The notes under the pieces were generated by a model. It was not told the origin of the DNA. It saw nothing but the letters and a program-made list of their open reading frames with translations, and made no database searches. Made by a program: the position numbers and the translations under genes. Of a stretch of 64,000 nucleotides of DNA, positions 26,674-36,462 are shown one piece after another. Origin of the DNA: Halapricum hydrolyticum (GTDB taxonomy: Archaea > Halobacteriota > Halobacteria > Halobacteriales > Haloarculaceae); the NCBI GenBank assembly GCA_025517565.1, contig JAOPKD010000007.1, positions 90,905-154,904 on the forward strand. Reading direction: 5' to 3'. Position 1 is the stretch's first letter. Each line of letters opens with the position of its first letter.

Positions 26674-26802
26674 TTCGTCCCGAGGATCGGACCTGTTCGG
26701 TCTGAAAGCGGTCGATTTATAAGCTCCGGAAAGGCTGACGGAGATTCCCTGAAACGTTCGTTCTTGGGCGATCGAGACGGGTTCGACCTCGTCTCGTCTA
26801 GC

Positions 26803-26812
26803 AACTTTTAAC
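26803..26812 (+). promoter_or_regulatory. TATA-like box of dnaK
   Basis: ACTTTTAACC lies about 30 bp above the dnaK ATG at 26840, consistent with a leaderless or nearly leaderless transcript. A second A/T element (GATTTATAAG near 26712) lies further up and could be an alternative. No clear inverted repeat of heat-shock type was found. Confidence 0.5.
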
Positions 26813-26839
26813 CGGGTCAGACGGGTAGGTATCGCCAAC

Positions 26840-28750
26840 ATGGCGAGTAACAAGATCCTCGGAATCGACCTGGGGACGACCAACTCTGCGTTTGCGGTGA
26901 TGGAAGGGGCCGACCCGGAGATCATCGTCAACAGTGAAGGCGAACGGACGACACCCTCCGTCGTCGCGTTCGACGACAGCGAACGACTGGTGGGCAAGCC
27001 GGCCAAGAACCAGGCCGTCAAGAACCCCGAGCAGACCATCCAGTCGATCAAGCGCCACATGGGCGAGGACGACTACACGGTCGAACTAGACGGCGAAGAG
27101 TACACGCCCGAGCAAGTCTCGGCGATGATCCTCCAGAAGATCAAACACGACGCCGAGGAGTACCTGGGCGACGAGATTGAGAAGGCCGTCATCACGGTCC
27201 CGGCGTACTTCAACGATCGACAGCGCCAGGCGACCAAAGACGCCGGCGAGATCGCCGGCTTCGAGGTCGAGCGGATCGTCAACGAGCCGACTGCGGCCTC
27301 GATGGCCTACGGACTGGACGACGAGTCCGACCAGACGGTACTCGTCTACGACCTCGGGGGCGGAACCTTCGACGTCTCTATCTTGGATCTCGGCGGCGGC
27401 GTCTACGAGGTCGTCGCCACGAACGGTGACAACGACCTCGGTGGCGATGACTGGGACCAGGCCATCATCGACTGGCTGGCCGACGAGTTCGAGGACGAAC
27501 ACGGCATCGACCTGACCGAGGACCGCCAGGCCCTCCAGCGGCTGAAAGACGCCGCCGAAGAGGCCAAGATCGAACTCTCCTCCCGGAAGGAAGCCGAGAT
27601 CAACCTGCCGTTCATCACGGCGACTGACGACGGACCGGTCCACCTCGAGAAGTCGCTCACGCGAGCGAAGTTCGAGAGCCTGACCGAGGACCTGGTCGAG
27701 CGGACGGTCGGCCCGACCGAGCAGGCGCTTGAAGACGCCGACTACGGCAAAAGCGACATCGACGAAGTCCTGCTCGTCGGCGGATCGACCCGGATGCCGA
27801 TGATCCAGGAGAAAGTCGAAGAGCTGACCGGCCAGGATCCCAAGAAGAACGTCAACCCCGACGAGGCCGTCGCACTTGGCGCGGCGATCCAGGGCGGCGT
27901 GCTGTCCGGTGACGTCGACGACATCGTTCTGCTGGACGTGACGCCCCTCTCGCTGGGTGTCGAGGTCAAGGGCGGACTGTTCGAGCGACTCATCGAGAAG
28001 AACACCACGATCCCGACCGAAGAGTCCAAGATCTTCACGACCGCCGCGGCCAACCAGACCCAGGTCCAGATCCGCGTCTTCCAGGGAGAACGCGAGATCG
28101 CGGAAGAGAACGAGCTGCTCGGGGAGTTCACGCTCGCAGGGATCCCGCCGGCGCCCGCCGGCACCCCGCAGATCGAGGTGACGTTCTCCATCGACGAGAA
28201 CGGGATCGTCAACGTCTCCGCCGAGGACAAGGGGTCGGGCAACAAGGAAGACATCACCATCGAGGGCGGCGCTGGCCTGAGCGACGAGCAGATCGAGCAG
28301 ATGCAAGAAGAGGCCGAGAAACACGCCGAAGAGGACGAACAGCGCCGCCAGCGCATCGAGGCGCGCAACGAGGCCGAGGCAACTGTCCGGCGCGCCGAGA
28401 CCCTGCTGGAAGAAAACGAGGAAAACGTCGACGACGACCTCCGCGAATCCATCGAAGCCAAGATCGAAGACGTCCAGGAGACGCTCGAAGACGAGGACGC
28501 CGGGAAAGAGGACTACGAGGAAGTCACCGAGGCGCTGACCGAAGAGTTACAGGAGATCGGCAAGCAGATGTACCAGGAGCAGGCCCAGCAGGCTGCCGGC
28601 GGCGCGGGCGGCGCTGCGGGTGCCGGTCCTGGCGGTGCCGCAGGCGCTGGACCCGGCGGCGCGGCCGGTCCCGGTGCGGGTGCAGCCGGGCAGGGTGAGG
28701 AGTACGTCGACGCCGACTTCGAAGACGTCGACGAAGACGAAGACGAGTAA
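26840..28750 (+). CDS. dnaK: Chaperone DnaK (Hsp70)
   Basis: A 636-residue Hsp70 that binds unfolded segments in an ATP cycle with DnaJ and GrpE. Visible are [18 protein letters not shown] at the N-terminus, the ATPase motif [26 protein letters not shown], and the substrate-binding part from [16 protein letters not shown]. The C-terminal lid ends in a Gly/Ala/Pro repeat segment and an acidic tail ([13 protein letters not shown]). No grpE is beside it; the neighbouring genes are a peptidase and a membrane protein. Confidence 0.98.
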   Translation: MASNKILGIDLGTTNSAFAVMEGADPEIIVNSEGERTTPSVVAFDDSERLVGKPAKNQAVKNPEQTIQSIKRHMGEDDYTVELDGEEYTPEQVSAMILQKIKHDAEEYLGDEIEKAVITVPAYFNDRQRQATKDAGEIAGFEVERIVNEPTAASMAYGLDDESDQTVLVYDLGGGTFDVSILDLGGGVYEVVATNGDNDLGGDDWDQAIIDWLADEFEDEHGIDLTEDRQALQRLKDAAEEAKIELSSRKEAEINLPFITATDDGPVHLEKSLTRAKFESLTEDLVERTVGPTEQALEDADYGKSDIDEVLLVGGSTRMPMIQEKVEELTGQDPKKNVNPDEAVALGAAIQGGVLSGDVDDIVLLDVTPLSLGVEVKGGLFERLIEKNTTIPTEESKIFTTAAANQTQVQIRVFQGEREIAEENELLGEFTLAGIPPAPAGTPQIEVTFSIDENGIVNVSAEDKGSGNKEDITIEGGAGLSDEQIEQMQEEAEKHAEEDEQRRQRIEARNEAEATVRRAETLLEENEENVDDDLRESIEAKIEDVQETLEDEDAGKEDYEEVTEALTEELQEIGKQMYQEQAQQAAGGAGGAAGAGPGGAAGAGPGGAAGPGAGAAGQGEEYVDADFEDVDEDEDE

Positions 28751-28764
28751 CGCGAGTCAAGTCT

Positions 28765-30123
28765 TCACGATCCAGTGTTTCGCTGCTTACGCGTCTGGCG
28801 TACCGATCGGCCGTAAGCGTACGCGAATCCGCCGGCCGTGCCGGCCACGAGCGCCCAGGGGACGTACACCAGCGGGAAGAGCATCTCCGCGTACCCACGG
28901 TACGGGCCAGTACCGACGACGATCAACAGCGGCGAGGCGACGATGGTCCCGGCCAGCACGACCGTGGCGCGCTGCCGTTCGGCCAGCGCCAGCGGCAGAA
29001 ACAGAAGCGGCACGAACAACCCGACGGTCCCTGCGTACACGACCGCGCCCCGAGTATTCGCTCCGAGCCCCCAGACCCCCACGAGGAGCATCGTGACGGC
29101 GACTACGACACCCGTCTCGACGAGCCGACGCGTCGAGACGTCAGTTCGATCCACCAGCAGGTACTGCGCGACGACGGCGATCGGTATCGCGAGCGACGGA
29201 AGCCCCGAAACCACGCCCGCGAACAGCGTCTGAAAGAGGACAGCGTTTTCCGAACCGATCGAGACGCCCCCGGAAACCGGTGCGAGTAGCAGACTGGCGA
29301 GAGCGAGTCCAGCGCCAGTGCCGAGCAGACTCCGTGCCCGCCCGAAGCGTGACAGTCGGGCGAGGGTGTCCCCGTGACGGACCAGGATCACGACGAAGGC
29401 CGCGAGGATCGCGGCCGGGAACGGGGCGGGCCCGGGCACGGAATCGAGCTTGAGCTGTGCGACGTCGGCCCAGATGCCGAGATTCGCGGCGGCAGTGGCT
29501 ACGAGGCCGGAATCGGATCCGAAGACGAGATACCAGCCGCCGGAGATCGTTCGATCGAACCTGTCGCCGTGCACACCGGTCAACACGAGCGTCGTCTCGT
29601 TCGCGTCGATCCAGTCCCGATCGTCGACGAACGCCGATCGAACCGGATCCCGGACGAGGACTGATTCCGGCGGGCCGCGGACGACGATCCGGTCGGCATT
29701 GACGCCGAACCACTCGGCGTCTCCACCGGTGTGAAAGTAATCGACGACGAGGACGCCGCCCGCGCTGCGGTGCCCCATCCGTGCCCCTTCGTGTGACAGC
29801 TCGACGCCGTCCGGGGTCGAAGTCACCGACAGGGTCCGGACTGACGATCCGTTCGGGGAGTCCGACAGTTCGCGGCGTGCCGCCGTCCGGATCGCTTCTG
29901 CGTCCGGTTGTCCGTCCAGTTCGAGCGTGACCGTCCAGCGACTGGCGCCGTCCTCGCCGATATCGATCACGACGGTCGAGTGCTCGACAGTGCTGTTTTC
30001 GACCACATCGTCCGTGCAGACGTCACAGAGCGGCGACGGGGGTGGTCGAGCGGCGACAGCACTACCCAGGAGCAGGAGTACTGTGACGACCGAAAGAGAG
30101 ACCAGCACCTGACGGCGGCGCAT
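28765..30123 (-). CDS. Exported membrane protein with extracellular N-domain
   Basis: A 452-residue protein. The N-terminus (RRRQVLVSLSVVTVLLLLGSAVAARP) looks like a signal or first helix. Residues 30-205 form a soluble domain without a known motif, with a short CDVC motif near residue 33 and a strand-rich composition. Six or seven helices follow from about 230 to 445, and the tail is basic (RSVRQTRKQRNTGS). No catalytic or transport signature was recognised. It is convergent with dnaK, 14 bp away. Haloarchaeal proteins of this build remain uncharacterised. Confidence 0.65.
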   Translation of the reverse strand: MRRRQVLVSLSVVTVLLLLGSAVAARPPPSPLCDVCTDDVVENSTVEHSTVVIDIGEDGASRWTVTLELDGQPDAEAIRTAARRELSDSPNGSSVRTLSVTSTPDGVELSHEGARMGHRSAGGVLVVDYFHTGGDAEWFGVNADRIVVRGPPESVLVRDPVRSAFVDDRDWIDANETTLVLTGVHGDRFDRTISGGWYLVFGSDSGLVATAAANLGIWADVAQLKLDSVPGPAPFPAAILAAFVVILVRHGDTLARLSRFGRARSLLGTGAGLALASLLLAPVSGGVSIGSENAVLFQTLFAGVVSGLPSLAIPIAVVAQYLLVDRTDVSTRRLVETGVVVAVTMLLVGVWGLGANTRGAVVYAGTVGLFVPLLFLPLALAERQRATVVLAGTIVASPLLIVVGTGPYRGYAEMLFPLVYVPWALVAGTAGGFAYAYGRSVRQTRKQRNTGS

Positions 30124-30197
30124 ATTCGTCTGGTGATAGTTAGACTACATAATGGTGGGTGTTTCGTCAGCGAGTGACGGCGCGGACCGGGTCCCAG

Positions 30198-31262
30198 TCA
30201 CAGATCCTGGCTGAGCGGTTCGTCGGCGATCTGCCGGCGCAGACCACCGAGCGTTTCGGCGTCGAGCCCGCCAAGACAGGCCTCGATGACGGCACCGACC
30301 TCCTGGCGAGAGATCTTCACACCCTCCGGCCGAAGCACGTCCTCGGGCCGCGATTCGATCTCTCTGAGCGTGCCCACCGCGAGTAGGTACGGAATTGCCC
30401 ACGCTGCAGTGCGGTTACCCGCTCGTTCGGGGACGTGTTCGAGCCAGGTCTGGGCGTCGTCGAGATAGTCACGTGCGTCCTCGATCGTGCGTCGAACGAC
30501 CGTGACGACACCGTCGACGCTGTCCGGGTCGTCGAGGGCGCCCTGATCGACGTCTTCCGCCTCCAGCTCGTCGGCAGGCAGATAGACGTTGTCTTCCTCG
30601 TGGAAGTCCGCGCCGACGTCTTTGGCGATGTTCACGAGTTGCAGTGCGAGCCCGAACGCTTCGGCGTTCTCTTCCAGGGGCTCACAGGTCCCGGATGGCG
30701 TCTCCTCGCCACAGACGAGATTCGTCACGAGTTCGCCGACGGTTCCGGCGGCGTAGTGGCAGTACTCGTGGAGTTCCTGTCGAGCCTGCAGGCGCAGCCC
30801 GCCTTCGGAGGCATACCGCCTGACGAACGTCGCCATCCCACCGACCAGCTCCCGAGCCGGTGGCCGGATCGCCTCGCGGATTCGCTCGGGCCGGGATTCG
30901 AACACCCGCAGGACGCGATCGGTCTGGGCGACGAGTTCCCAGTCTGCGCCCCCGTCGTCTGGGACCCACGCTGCGACGTCGTTTTCGAACGCTTCGACGG
31001 TCGTGGTATCTGCCGGATCGAGCACCGAATCGTACGTCTCCAGCAGCGCTGCCTTTTGCTCGGGGGGTATGTGACCTGCGTCCTCGATCGTATCCGGGAC
31101 CCGACACAGGAGATATCCCACACAGATCGACGAAGCCATGGGCTCTTCGAGTACGTCGATCGTGATCGCAAAGGTTCTGGAGACGTCCTGGACGATCTCG
31201 TGACTCCAGGCGAGATCGCGCTCGATCGTCGCCGCGTCGGCGGTTTCCGAAGTATCGGCCAT
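30198..31262 (-). CDS. Squalene synthase (phytoene/squalene synthase family)
   Basis: A 354-residue all-helical isoprenyl synthase. The first metal-binding motif is DTIED in CRVPDTIEDAGHIPP, the form usual in squalene synthases, where the substrate is farnesyl diphosphate. The second site is NIAKDVGADFHEEDNVYLP, and RTFAITI and YCHYAAGTVGELV are also family motifs. Haloarchaea make squalene and carotenoids through such enzymes; DTIED favours squalene over phytoene. The ATG at 31262 gives MADTSETADAATIERDLAWS. It is monocistronic with a GC-poor upstream box near 31283-31292. Confidence 0.9.
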   Translation of the reverse strand: MADTSETADAATIERDLAWSHEIVQDVSRTFAITIDVLEEPMASSICVGYLLCRVPDTIEDAGHIPPEQKAALLETYDSVLDPADTTTVEAFENDVAAWVPDDGGADWELVAQTDRVLRVFESRPERIREAIRPPARELVGGMATFVRRYASEGGLRLQARQELHEYCHYAAGTVGELVTNLVCGEETPSGTCEPLEENAEAFGLALQLVNIAKDVGADFHEEDNVYLPADELEAEDVDQGALDDPDSVDGVVTVVRRTIEDARDYLDDAQTWLEHVPERAGNRTAAWAIPYLLAVGTLREIESRPEDVLRPEGVKISRQEVGAVIEACLGGLDAETLGGLRRQIADEPLSQDL

Positions 31263-31435
31263 TTGCTGTATCGTTCGTTAGGGTTGGAGGTTAAAAACTC
31301 CGCCACATTCGCGACCAGAGTGCAGTCTACCCACGGTGGTCCGGCTCACCGCGGTCATACTGCCGGCCACAACAGTTCGAAATGATTCGCTACCCCGGAG
31401 TGGCGAATATCCTTACAAACGTACAGCCGGCAGTA

Positions 31436-32224
31436 TCAGTCCGTCCGCGGCAGTGCCAGCGCCCCGATACCCAGGGCGATCAGTGCCAGTCCGGTCAGAA
31501 TCGCGAGGTTGACGAGCGGATCTTCCCCGCCGTAAGAGGCGAGCACGACGCCGTCGACGAGCGCGGGATTGTCGAACGTCGCCGCGCGCACGCCCCGGGA
31601 GAAATACGTCAGCGGCGACAGCTCCAGCAGGGGGTGGAACCACTCGGGCAACAGCGACGGCGGGACGAACGTCTCCGAGAGGAACAACAGTGGGAGCGCG
31701 ATCGCGTTGCTGGCCGCGATGACGCCGTCCTGTGACTCCGTGATCGCCCCTAGCAGCGCACCGATCCCGCAGAACAGCGCCACACCGGCAGCGACGAACG
31801 GGACCAGAAGCGGCGACAGGACGATATCCGCGCCGGTGACCGCGAGCAACAGCCCGAGCAACAGCAGCGCGGCCAGGCCGATGACCGCGACGTTGACGAC
31901 CGTCTGTGCGAGCAACCACTCCCAGCGCCGCAGCGGCGTGGTCGCCAGCTTCTCGAAGCGGTTGCCCTCGCGGTGGCGCGCCACCTCGCTGCCGACCCTG
32001 GACAGCGGTGTGAACAGCACGACGACAGCGAGATAACCCGGGACGTAGTACCCGGGCGGTTCGGTGAAGAGCCCGCCACCGGTCGGCTGTGTCTCGACCA
32101 GCGCGCCGAAGATGAAGACGATCAGAAGCGGGAACAGGAAGGTGAAGAACACGGCCGTCCGCCGCCGGAGGAAAGACAGCGCCGCCGCCCGGGAGGAGGC
32201 ACGGACTCGGCCGAGTCGGCTCAT
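31436..32224 (-). CDS. ABC-2 type transporter permease
   Basis: A 262-residue ABC-2 permease with six helices, starting after a basic cytoplasmic N-terminus (SRLGRVRASSRAAALSFLRRR). The segment EVARHREGNRFEKLATTPLRRWEW matches the coupling helix region of daunorubicin-type exporters. It overlaps the ATPase gene upstream by 4 bp (ATGA), so both form a single exporter. Substrate is unknown; drug, lipid or heme-related roles are all conceivable given the ctaAB neighbour. Confidence 0.9.
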   Translation of the reverse strand: MSRLGRVRASSRAAALSFLRRRTAVFFTFLFPLLIVFIFGALVETQPTGGGLFTEPPGYYVPGYLAVVVLFTPLSRVGSEVARHREGNRFEKLATTPLRRWEWLLAQTVVNVAVIGLAALLLLGLLLAVTGADIVLSPLLVPFVAAGVALFCGIGALLGAITESQDGVIAASNAIALPLLFLSETFVPPSLLPEWFHPLLELSPLTYFSRGVRAATFDNPALVDGVVLASYGGEDPLVNLAILTGLALIALGIGALALPRTD

Positions 32225-33180
32225 CGCTCACCTCCGTCGGCCGCAACCGGACTCGCTGCCTCCAGTTCGGTCGGATCGAGCGGGTCACCGCCGTGGCCGA
32301 CTGCCGTGCCGGTCAGTTCGAGATAGACGTCTTCCATGTCCGGTTCGCGCCAGGTCAGCGAGGCGGGGGTGATCCCCGAGTCGGTCAGCCGATCGACGAC
32401 GGCACCGATCTCCGTCGGCGAGACGTCGTGCACGACGAGCCGTCCGTCGCTGCGGGTCGTCTCGAACCCGATCGACGGCGTTGTCTGGGGTTCCCCGTCG
32501 AGATCGATCACGAGCCGTGTCTGTCCGCCGTACTCGTCGATCAGCGCCTGTGGGGCGTCTAGCGCGAGCAGTTCGCCGTCCGAGAGCAGGCCGACCCGGT
32601 CGGCCAGCCGCTCGACCTCGGCCATGTAGTGGGTCGTCAGGACGATCGTCGTCCCGGTGTCCGCGAGACCTTCGAGCAGCCGCCAGACCGCCCGGCGGCC
32701 CGCAGGGTCGATCCCGGTCGTCGGTTCGTCCAGCACGAGCAGATCGGGATCGTTGACCAGCGCCGTCCCGACACAGACCCGACGCTGCTGGCCGCCCGAG
32801 AGGTCCTCGTAGGCCGTTCCGGTTGCGTCTTCGAGACCGACGTCCGAGAGCACGGCCGCGACGTCGCGCGTGTGGTCGTAGAGACCGGCGTAGTACTCGA
32901 TCAGCTCTCGTGCGGTCAGCCGAGCTGGCGGGTCGAACGACTGCGGGAGCAGACCGATCCGCGATCGATTGACCGTTCGGGACGATTCACCGAACAGTTC
33001 GACCGCCCCTTCAGCGTCTGTCGTGCCCGTCAGCGCACGGACGAGCGTCGTCTTGCCGGCGCCGTTGGGTCCGACGAGTCCCAGCACCTCGCCCTCGCCG
33101 ACCGAAAGCGAGACGCCCGCGAGTGCGACCGTGTCGCCGTAGGTGCGGGCGAGATCCCGCGCGACGAGTACGTCAGTCAT
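32221..33180 (-). CDS. ABC transporter ATP-binding protein
   Basis: A 319-residue ATPase. Walker A is GPNGAGKTT, signature LSGGQQRR, Walker B LLVLDEPTTGIDP, with H-loop LTTHYMAE. A C-terminal domain of about 80 residues (WREPDMEDVYLELTG) follows, as in daunorubicin-type exporters. The ATG at 33180 (MTDVLVARDLARTYG) is chosen over the upstream start at 33207. It is the first gene of the exporter pair and sits below a haloarchaeal membrane protein and the ctaAB fusion. Confidence 0.93.
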   Translation of the reverse strand: MTDVLVARDLARTYGDTVALAGVSLSVGEGEVLGLVGPNGAGKTTLVRALTGTTDAEGAVELFGESSRTVNRSRIGLLPQSFDPPARLTARELIEYYAGLYDHTRDVAAVLSDVGLEDATGTAYEDLSGGQQRRVCVGTALVNDPDLLVLDEPTTGIDPAGRRAVWRLLEGLADTGTTIVLTTHYMAEVERLADRVGLLSDGELLALDAPQALIDEYGGQTRLVIDLDGEPQTTPSIGFETTRSDGRLVVHDVSPTEIGAVVDRLTDSGITPASLTWREPDMEDVYLELTGTAVGHGGDPLDPTELEAASPVAADGGER

Positions 33181-33232
33181 ACACCCCTCTCGGGGCACGC
33201 GCGGCAAAGCCGGTTCGGTTCCGGCATGGCCG

Positions 33233-33904
33233 TCACGCCGTCGGGCGCCAGTACAGCAACCCGACAGTGACGACGAACACGGCGACCGAGAGGTCGTACC
33301 CGCCGGCGTACACCGCGCTGGCGATCGCCGCCCCGCCGCCGATCGTCCCGGTGACGAGGGCGGCGACGATCGGCCACGTGCAGGAAATACACGAGAATAG
33401 CCCGAGAACGCCCGTTATCGCCGATCCGGCTGCGTCGATGATCGTCGCGTAGACCAGATACGTCAGCGCCAGATAGCCGACCAGCTTGTAGGGAATCACG
33501 GTGAGCTTGAGCAGGCTCCCGTCGTACAGCACGGCCGGACTGAATCCGGGTGGCGTCCCGAGGGCGAGATTCGGCGCAACCGCGTGATGGGTTGCGGGCC
33601 CGACGAGCCCGCCGACAGACGCCAGAAGCAGGAAGTAACCCGTCGCGAGCGCGCCGGCGAGGTAGCGTCGGCGCGGTGGGGCCGGTGCGGGGGTAGTCCG
33701 CCAGAGCGCCCACAGTCCGACGTTGATCCAGACGAACGGATAGAGCACGTAGCGCGCCCCGAGCAGCGAATCGAACTGCGGCTGGGCGGTCACGAACCAC
33801 AGCCACAGCACCAGGAGTTCGGCGTTGACGACGAGCAGTGCCCAGCGCGCGGTCTCGTGGGTCGGGCGCAGGCGGGTCGCCCAGGCGGTCGCGTTCGAGG
33901 CCAT
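33233..33904 (-). CDS. Membrane protein beside the heme synthase fusion
   Basis: A 223-residue protein with about six helices. A conserved-looking GLFSCISCTWPIVAALVTG has a CxxC pair (Cys-Ile-Ser-Cys) in a membrane region, which might bind metal or heme. It starts one base after the stop of ctaAB and likely shares its transcript. The position beside heme-synthesis and oxidase genes suggests a role in oxidase assembly, but this is inferred from context only. Confidence 0.6.
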   Translation of the reverse strand: MASNATAWATRLRPTHETARWALLVVNAELLVLWLWFVTAQPQFDSLLGARYVLYPFVWINVGLWALWRTTPAPAPPRRRYLAGALATGYFLLLASVGGLVGPATHHAVAPNLALGTPPGFSPAVLYDGSLLKLTVIPYKLVGYLALTYLVYATIIDAAGSAITGVLGLFSCISCTWPIVAALVTGTIGGGAAIASAVYAGGYDLSVAVFVVTVGLLYWRPTA

Positions 33905-33905
33905 C

Positions 33906-35285
33906 TCAGATCGCCAGGGCGTCGATCACGACGGCCACGAGGAACGCCCCAAGGTAAGCGTTCGAGGCGTGGAACGCTCGAAACGCGGCCGATTCGGTTC
34001 TCTCGCGGTGCAGTCTGACGACCATCCACAGGAAGACGGCTCCGAGGGCAACAGTCGTTGCGGCAACCAGCGCGCCCAGATCCGCGATCGCGGTCACGGC
34101 CGTCGCCGCCAGCAGCGTCGCCGCGAGATACCAGAGGATGTGCTTGCGCGTGGTCGCCTCCCCGCGGACGACCGGCATCATCGGGAAGCCGCCGCGGGCG
34201 TAGTCGTCCTTGTACGCCAGCGCGAGGTTGTAGAAGTGCGCGGGCGTCCACAGGAAGATCAGCGTCGCAAGCGCCAGTCCCGGGAGCCCGATCGTGCCCG
34301 TAACGGCCGCCGAGCCGATCAGCGCCGGGAGCGCACCGGCCACCCCCCCGATGACCGTGTTCTGGACCGTGTTGGGCTTGAGCACGAGCGTGTAGACCAC
34401 GCTGTAGAAGACGATCGCGACCAGCCCCAGCACCGCCACGAGGACGTTGACCGTCAGGAAGGTTGCGAGCGAGAGCGCGCCGAGAACGAACCCGAACGCC
34501 AGCGCGTTCGTGACCGGAACCTGCTGGGTCGTCAGCGGCCGGTCCGCGGTCCGGTTCATCCGGCGATCGACGTCGCGTTCGAGCACGTGGTTGAACGTGC
34601 CGCTGGAACCGATTGCCAGTACACCGCCGCCCAGCGTCGCGAGGATCGTCTCGGCCGGGATCGACCCGCCGGCCGACAGCGCCATCCCGGCCGCGGCGAC
34701 CAAACTGAGCAGCCACATCAGTCGCGGCTTGGTCAGGCTGACGTACGCACGAACGGTCTCGACGAGACCGCTCGGCCGGGTCACCGTCACGTCCTCGATC
34801 GGCTCCGGCGCGGGTTCGGGGTCGGTCGTCACCGGCTGACTGTCGTCCGCACCGGCCTCCAGGTGCCAGGCCAGGGCGGCGACGAGCGCGCCGAAGATCG
34901 ACGCTGCGACGCCGAGATGGATCCCGGGAAGATCGCCGGCCGCGCCGGTCGTCGCGACGGCGGCCCCGACGCCGATCTGGACCGGGAAGAGCACGAGAGC
35001 GAGCGCCAGCGCGTATTTGACCCGGCGTCGCTGCGCGATGCGCCAGCCCGCGACGGCCGTCACGAGCACGAGCAGGCCGACGAGCAAGGCGGTCACGCGA
35101 TGGCCCCAGGCGATCACCAGCGCCGGCTCGGCCAGTGACGGCGGCTGTGTACAGACCGGCCAGCTCGAACAGGCGCTGGCAGCGTCTGCGATCGCCGCTG
35201 TCGCACCGGCGACGATCAGCGTGTAGACGCCGATTACCGTCCCGACAAGCAGCGCAGTGAACCTACGTGTGTGTGTCTCGCCCAC
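33906..35285 (-). CDS. ctaB: CtaA-half/CtaB fusion (heme A and heme O synthesis)
   Basis: A 459-residue fusion. Residues 1-140 or so contain four helices with conserved His in IAWGHRVTALL and IHLGVAAS, equal to half of a COX15/CtaA heme A synthase. After an acidic Pro-rich linker, the C-terminal part is a UbiA-type protoheme IX farnesyltransferase (CtaB) with NHVLERDVDRRMNRTADRPL and DDYARGGFPMMP. CtaB adds farnesyl to heme B; CtaA oxidises the product. The GTG at 35285 is preferred because an A/T box (GAATTAAATATCC on the minus strand, about 35317-35333) lies 27-40 bp upstream; an ATG at 35372 would add 29 residues and cross that box. Confidence 0.85.
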   Translation of the reverse strand: MGETHTRRFTALLVGTVIGVYTLIVAGATAAIADAASACSSWPVCTQPPSLAEPALVIAWGHRVTALLVGLLVLVTAVAGWRIAQRRRVKYALALALVLFPVQIGVGAAVATTGAAGDLPGIHLGVAASIFGALVAALAWHLEAGADDSQPVTTDPEPAPEPIEDVTVTRPSGLVETVRAYVSLTKPRLMWLLSLVAAAGMALSAGGSIPAETILATLGGGVLAIGSSGTFNHVLERDVDRRMNRTADRPLTTQQVPVTNALAFGFVLGALSLATFLTVNVLVAVLGLVAIVFYSVVYTLVLKPNTVQNTVIGGVAGALPALIGSAAVTGTIGLPGLALATLIFLWTPAHFYNLALAYKDDYARGGFPMMPVVRGEATTRKHILWYLAATLLAATAVTAIADLGALVAATTVALGAVFLWMVVRLHRERTESAAFRAFHASNAYLGAFLVAVVIDALAI

Positions 35286-35422
35286 GGGAATCGCCTTACG
35301 TATCCGGTCCGGCTCTGGATATTTAATTCTCGCGTTACCCCTCGTTTCGTGCAGGGTTTTGAATATAAGCAACCAGTATATTGGGGGTAAGATATCAAGG
35401 ACAATTCCGCAGGAGAGCCAGG

Positions 35423-35431
35423 TTATTTATA
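35423..35431 (+). promoter_or_regulatory. TATA-like box of coxB
   Basis: TTATTTATA lies about 25 bp upstream of the two coxB start candidates (35449 and 35455), the spacing for a leaderless haloarchaeal message. Together with the ctaAB box it defines a divergent promoter region of about 160 bp, so oxidase subunit II and heme synthesis may be co-regulated. Confidence 0.55.
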
Positions 35432-35448
35432 CCCGAGTTCCCAAGAGA

Positions 35449-36180
35449 ATGGCAATGACGCGCAACCGTGCCGGGGCCGCCGCGGTGCTGTCGGGCGTGC
35501 TTATCGCCGTCGGGAGCCAGCCCGCGCTCGCCCAGTCGACAGCCAGTTCCTCGACGGAAGAGGCGATCTGGGGGCTGAACTTCGAGTTGCTCGCGGTCGC
35601 GATCCCGATCACGATCCTCGTCGAGGCGATCCTCTTCTATACCGTCTGGCGGTTCCGGTCGAGCAACGTCGAGGAGGCAAAGCCGACAAAGGAGAACCGA
35701 CGACTCGAGATTACCTGGACGATCGCGACGGCAATTGTCCTGCTTTTCGTCGGCATCGGGGCCTACGGCGTGCTCGCCCAGGACGACGTCTCCGGACAGG
35801 GAGAAGCGGACATGGAAGTGCAGGTGTTCGCCGAGCGATACGCCTGGAGCTTCGAGTACCCCGAACAGAACGTCTCCACCAGTGATCAACTTGTCATTCC
35901 CGTGAACCAGACGGTGAAGCTCAACGTCACCTCGAAAGACTGGCTACACGCGTTTCACGTGCCGGATCTGGGGCTGAAATCCGACGCGTTCCCCGAGCAG
36001 TCGAATTACCTCGTCACGACGCCACAGGAGACCGGTACCTACCAGCTCTACTGTGCCGAGTACTGTGGTGCCGGCCATTCAGTGATGATGTCGGAAGTCA
36101 ACGTGACCACCCAGGAGAAATACGAGTCCTGGCTCGCTTCCGAGCGAGGCGATACGAGCGGGAACAGCTCCGCAGAGTGA
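35449..36180 (+). CDS. coxB: Cytochrome c oxidase subunit II
   Basis: A 243-residue subunit II of a heme-copper oxidase. After a signal-like N-terminus (VLSGVLIAVGSQPALAQ) come two helices (residues about 38-62 and 85-107) and an external cupredoxin domain. The CuA ligands are in CAEYCGAGHSVM plus His in DWLHAFHVPDLG. It accepts electrons from a soluble carrier. The ATG at 35449 (MAMTRNRAGAAAV) is chosen; 35455 is equally possible. Subunits I and III are not adjacent, so the main oxidase operon lies elsewhere or subunit II is separate. Confidence 0.95.
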   Translation: MAMTRNRAGAAAVLSGVLIAVGSQPALAQSTASSSTEEAIWGLNFELLAVAIPITILVEAILFYTVWRFRSSNVEEAKPTKENRRLEITWTIATAIVLLFVGIGAYGVLAQDDVSGQGEADMEVQVFAERYAWSFEYPEQNVSTSDQLVIPVNQTVKLNVTSKDWLHAFHVPDLGLKSDAFPEQSNYLVTTPQETGTYQLYCAEYCGAGHSVMMSEVNVTTQEKYESWLASERGDTSGNSSAE

Positions 36181-36242
36181 TCAGCATCGCACGAACGGAC
36201 TAGCGGCAACCTTTTTCTATCCGCCCCGTGTGATAGACACAC

Positions 36243-36422
36243 ATGGAGGAAGCGTACGTGCGGCTGGTGTGTCCCGAATGTTCGAAAGACTGGCAGTCGA
36301 CGCCACGGGACCTTCCGGCGCCGAGCGAGACCTATAATTGTCCGAACTGTCACGCCTCACGTCGCCTCTCGGAGTTCATGCGGACCGAACAGGACCTCCA
36401 GACGCTCAAGGAATTGCAGTAG
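36243..36422 (+). CDS. Small zinc-ribbon protein
   Basis: A 59-residue protein, too short to stand out by length, but with two proper CxxC knuckles: LVCPECSKDW at residues 9-17 and YNCPNCHASR at 31-40, then a helical C-terminus (FMRTEQDLQTLKELQ). An A/T run (CCTTTTTCTATCC) lies about 30 bp above the ATG at 36243, as for a leaderless gene. Haloarchaea have many such proteins, often of unknown function, perhaps acting in transcription or as adaptors. It is convergent with aIF2-beta. Confidence 0.75.
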   Translation: MEEAYVRLVCPECSKDWQSTPRDLPAPSETYNCPNCHASRRLSEFMRTEQDLQTLKELQ

Positions 36423-36462
36423 TTCGGGGCTGTTTTCCGGCTGTCGCCCGCCACCGAACCGG

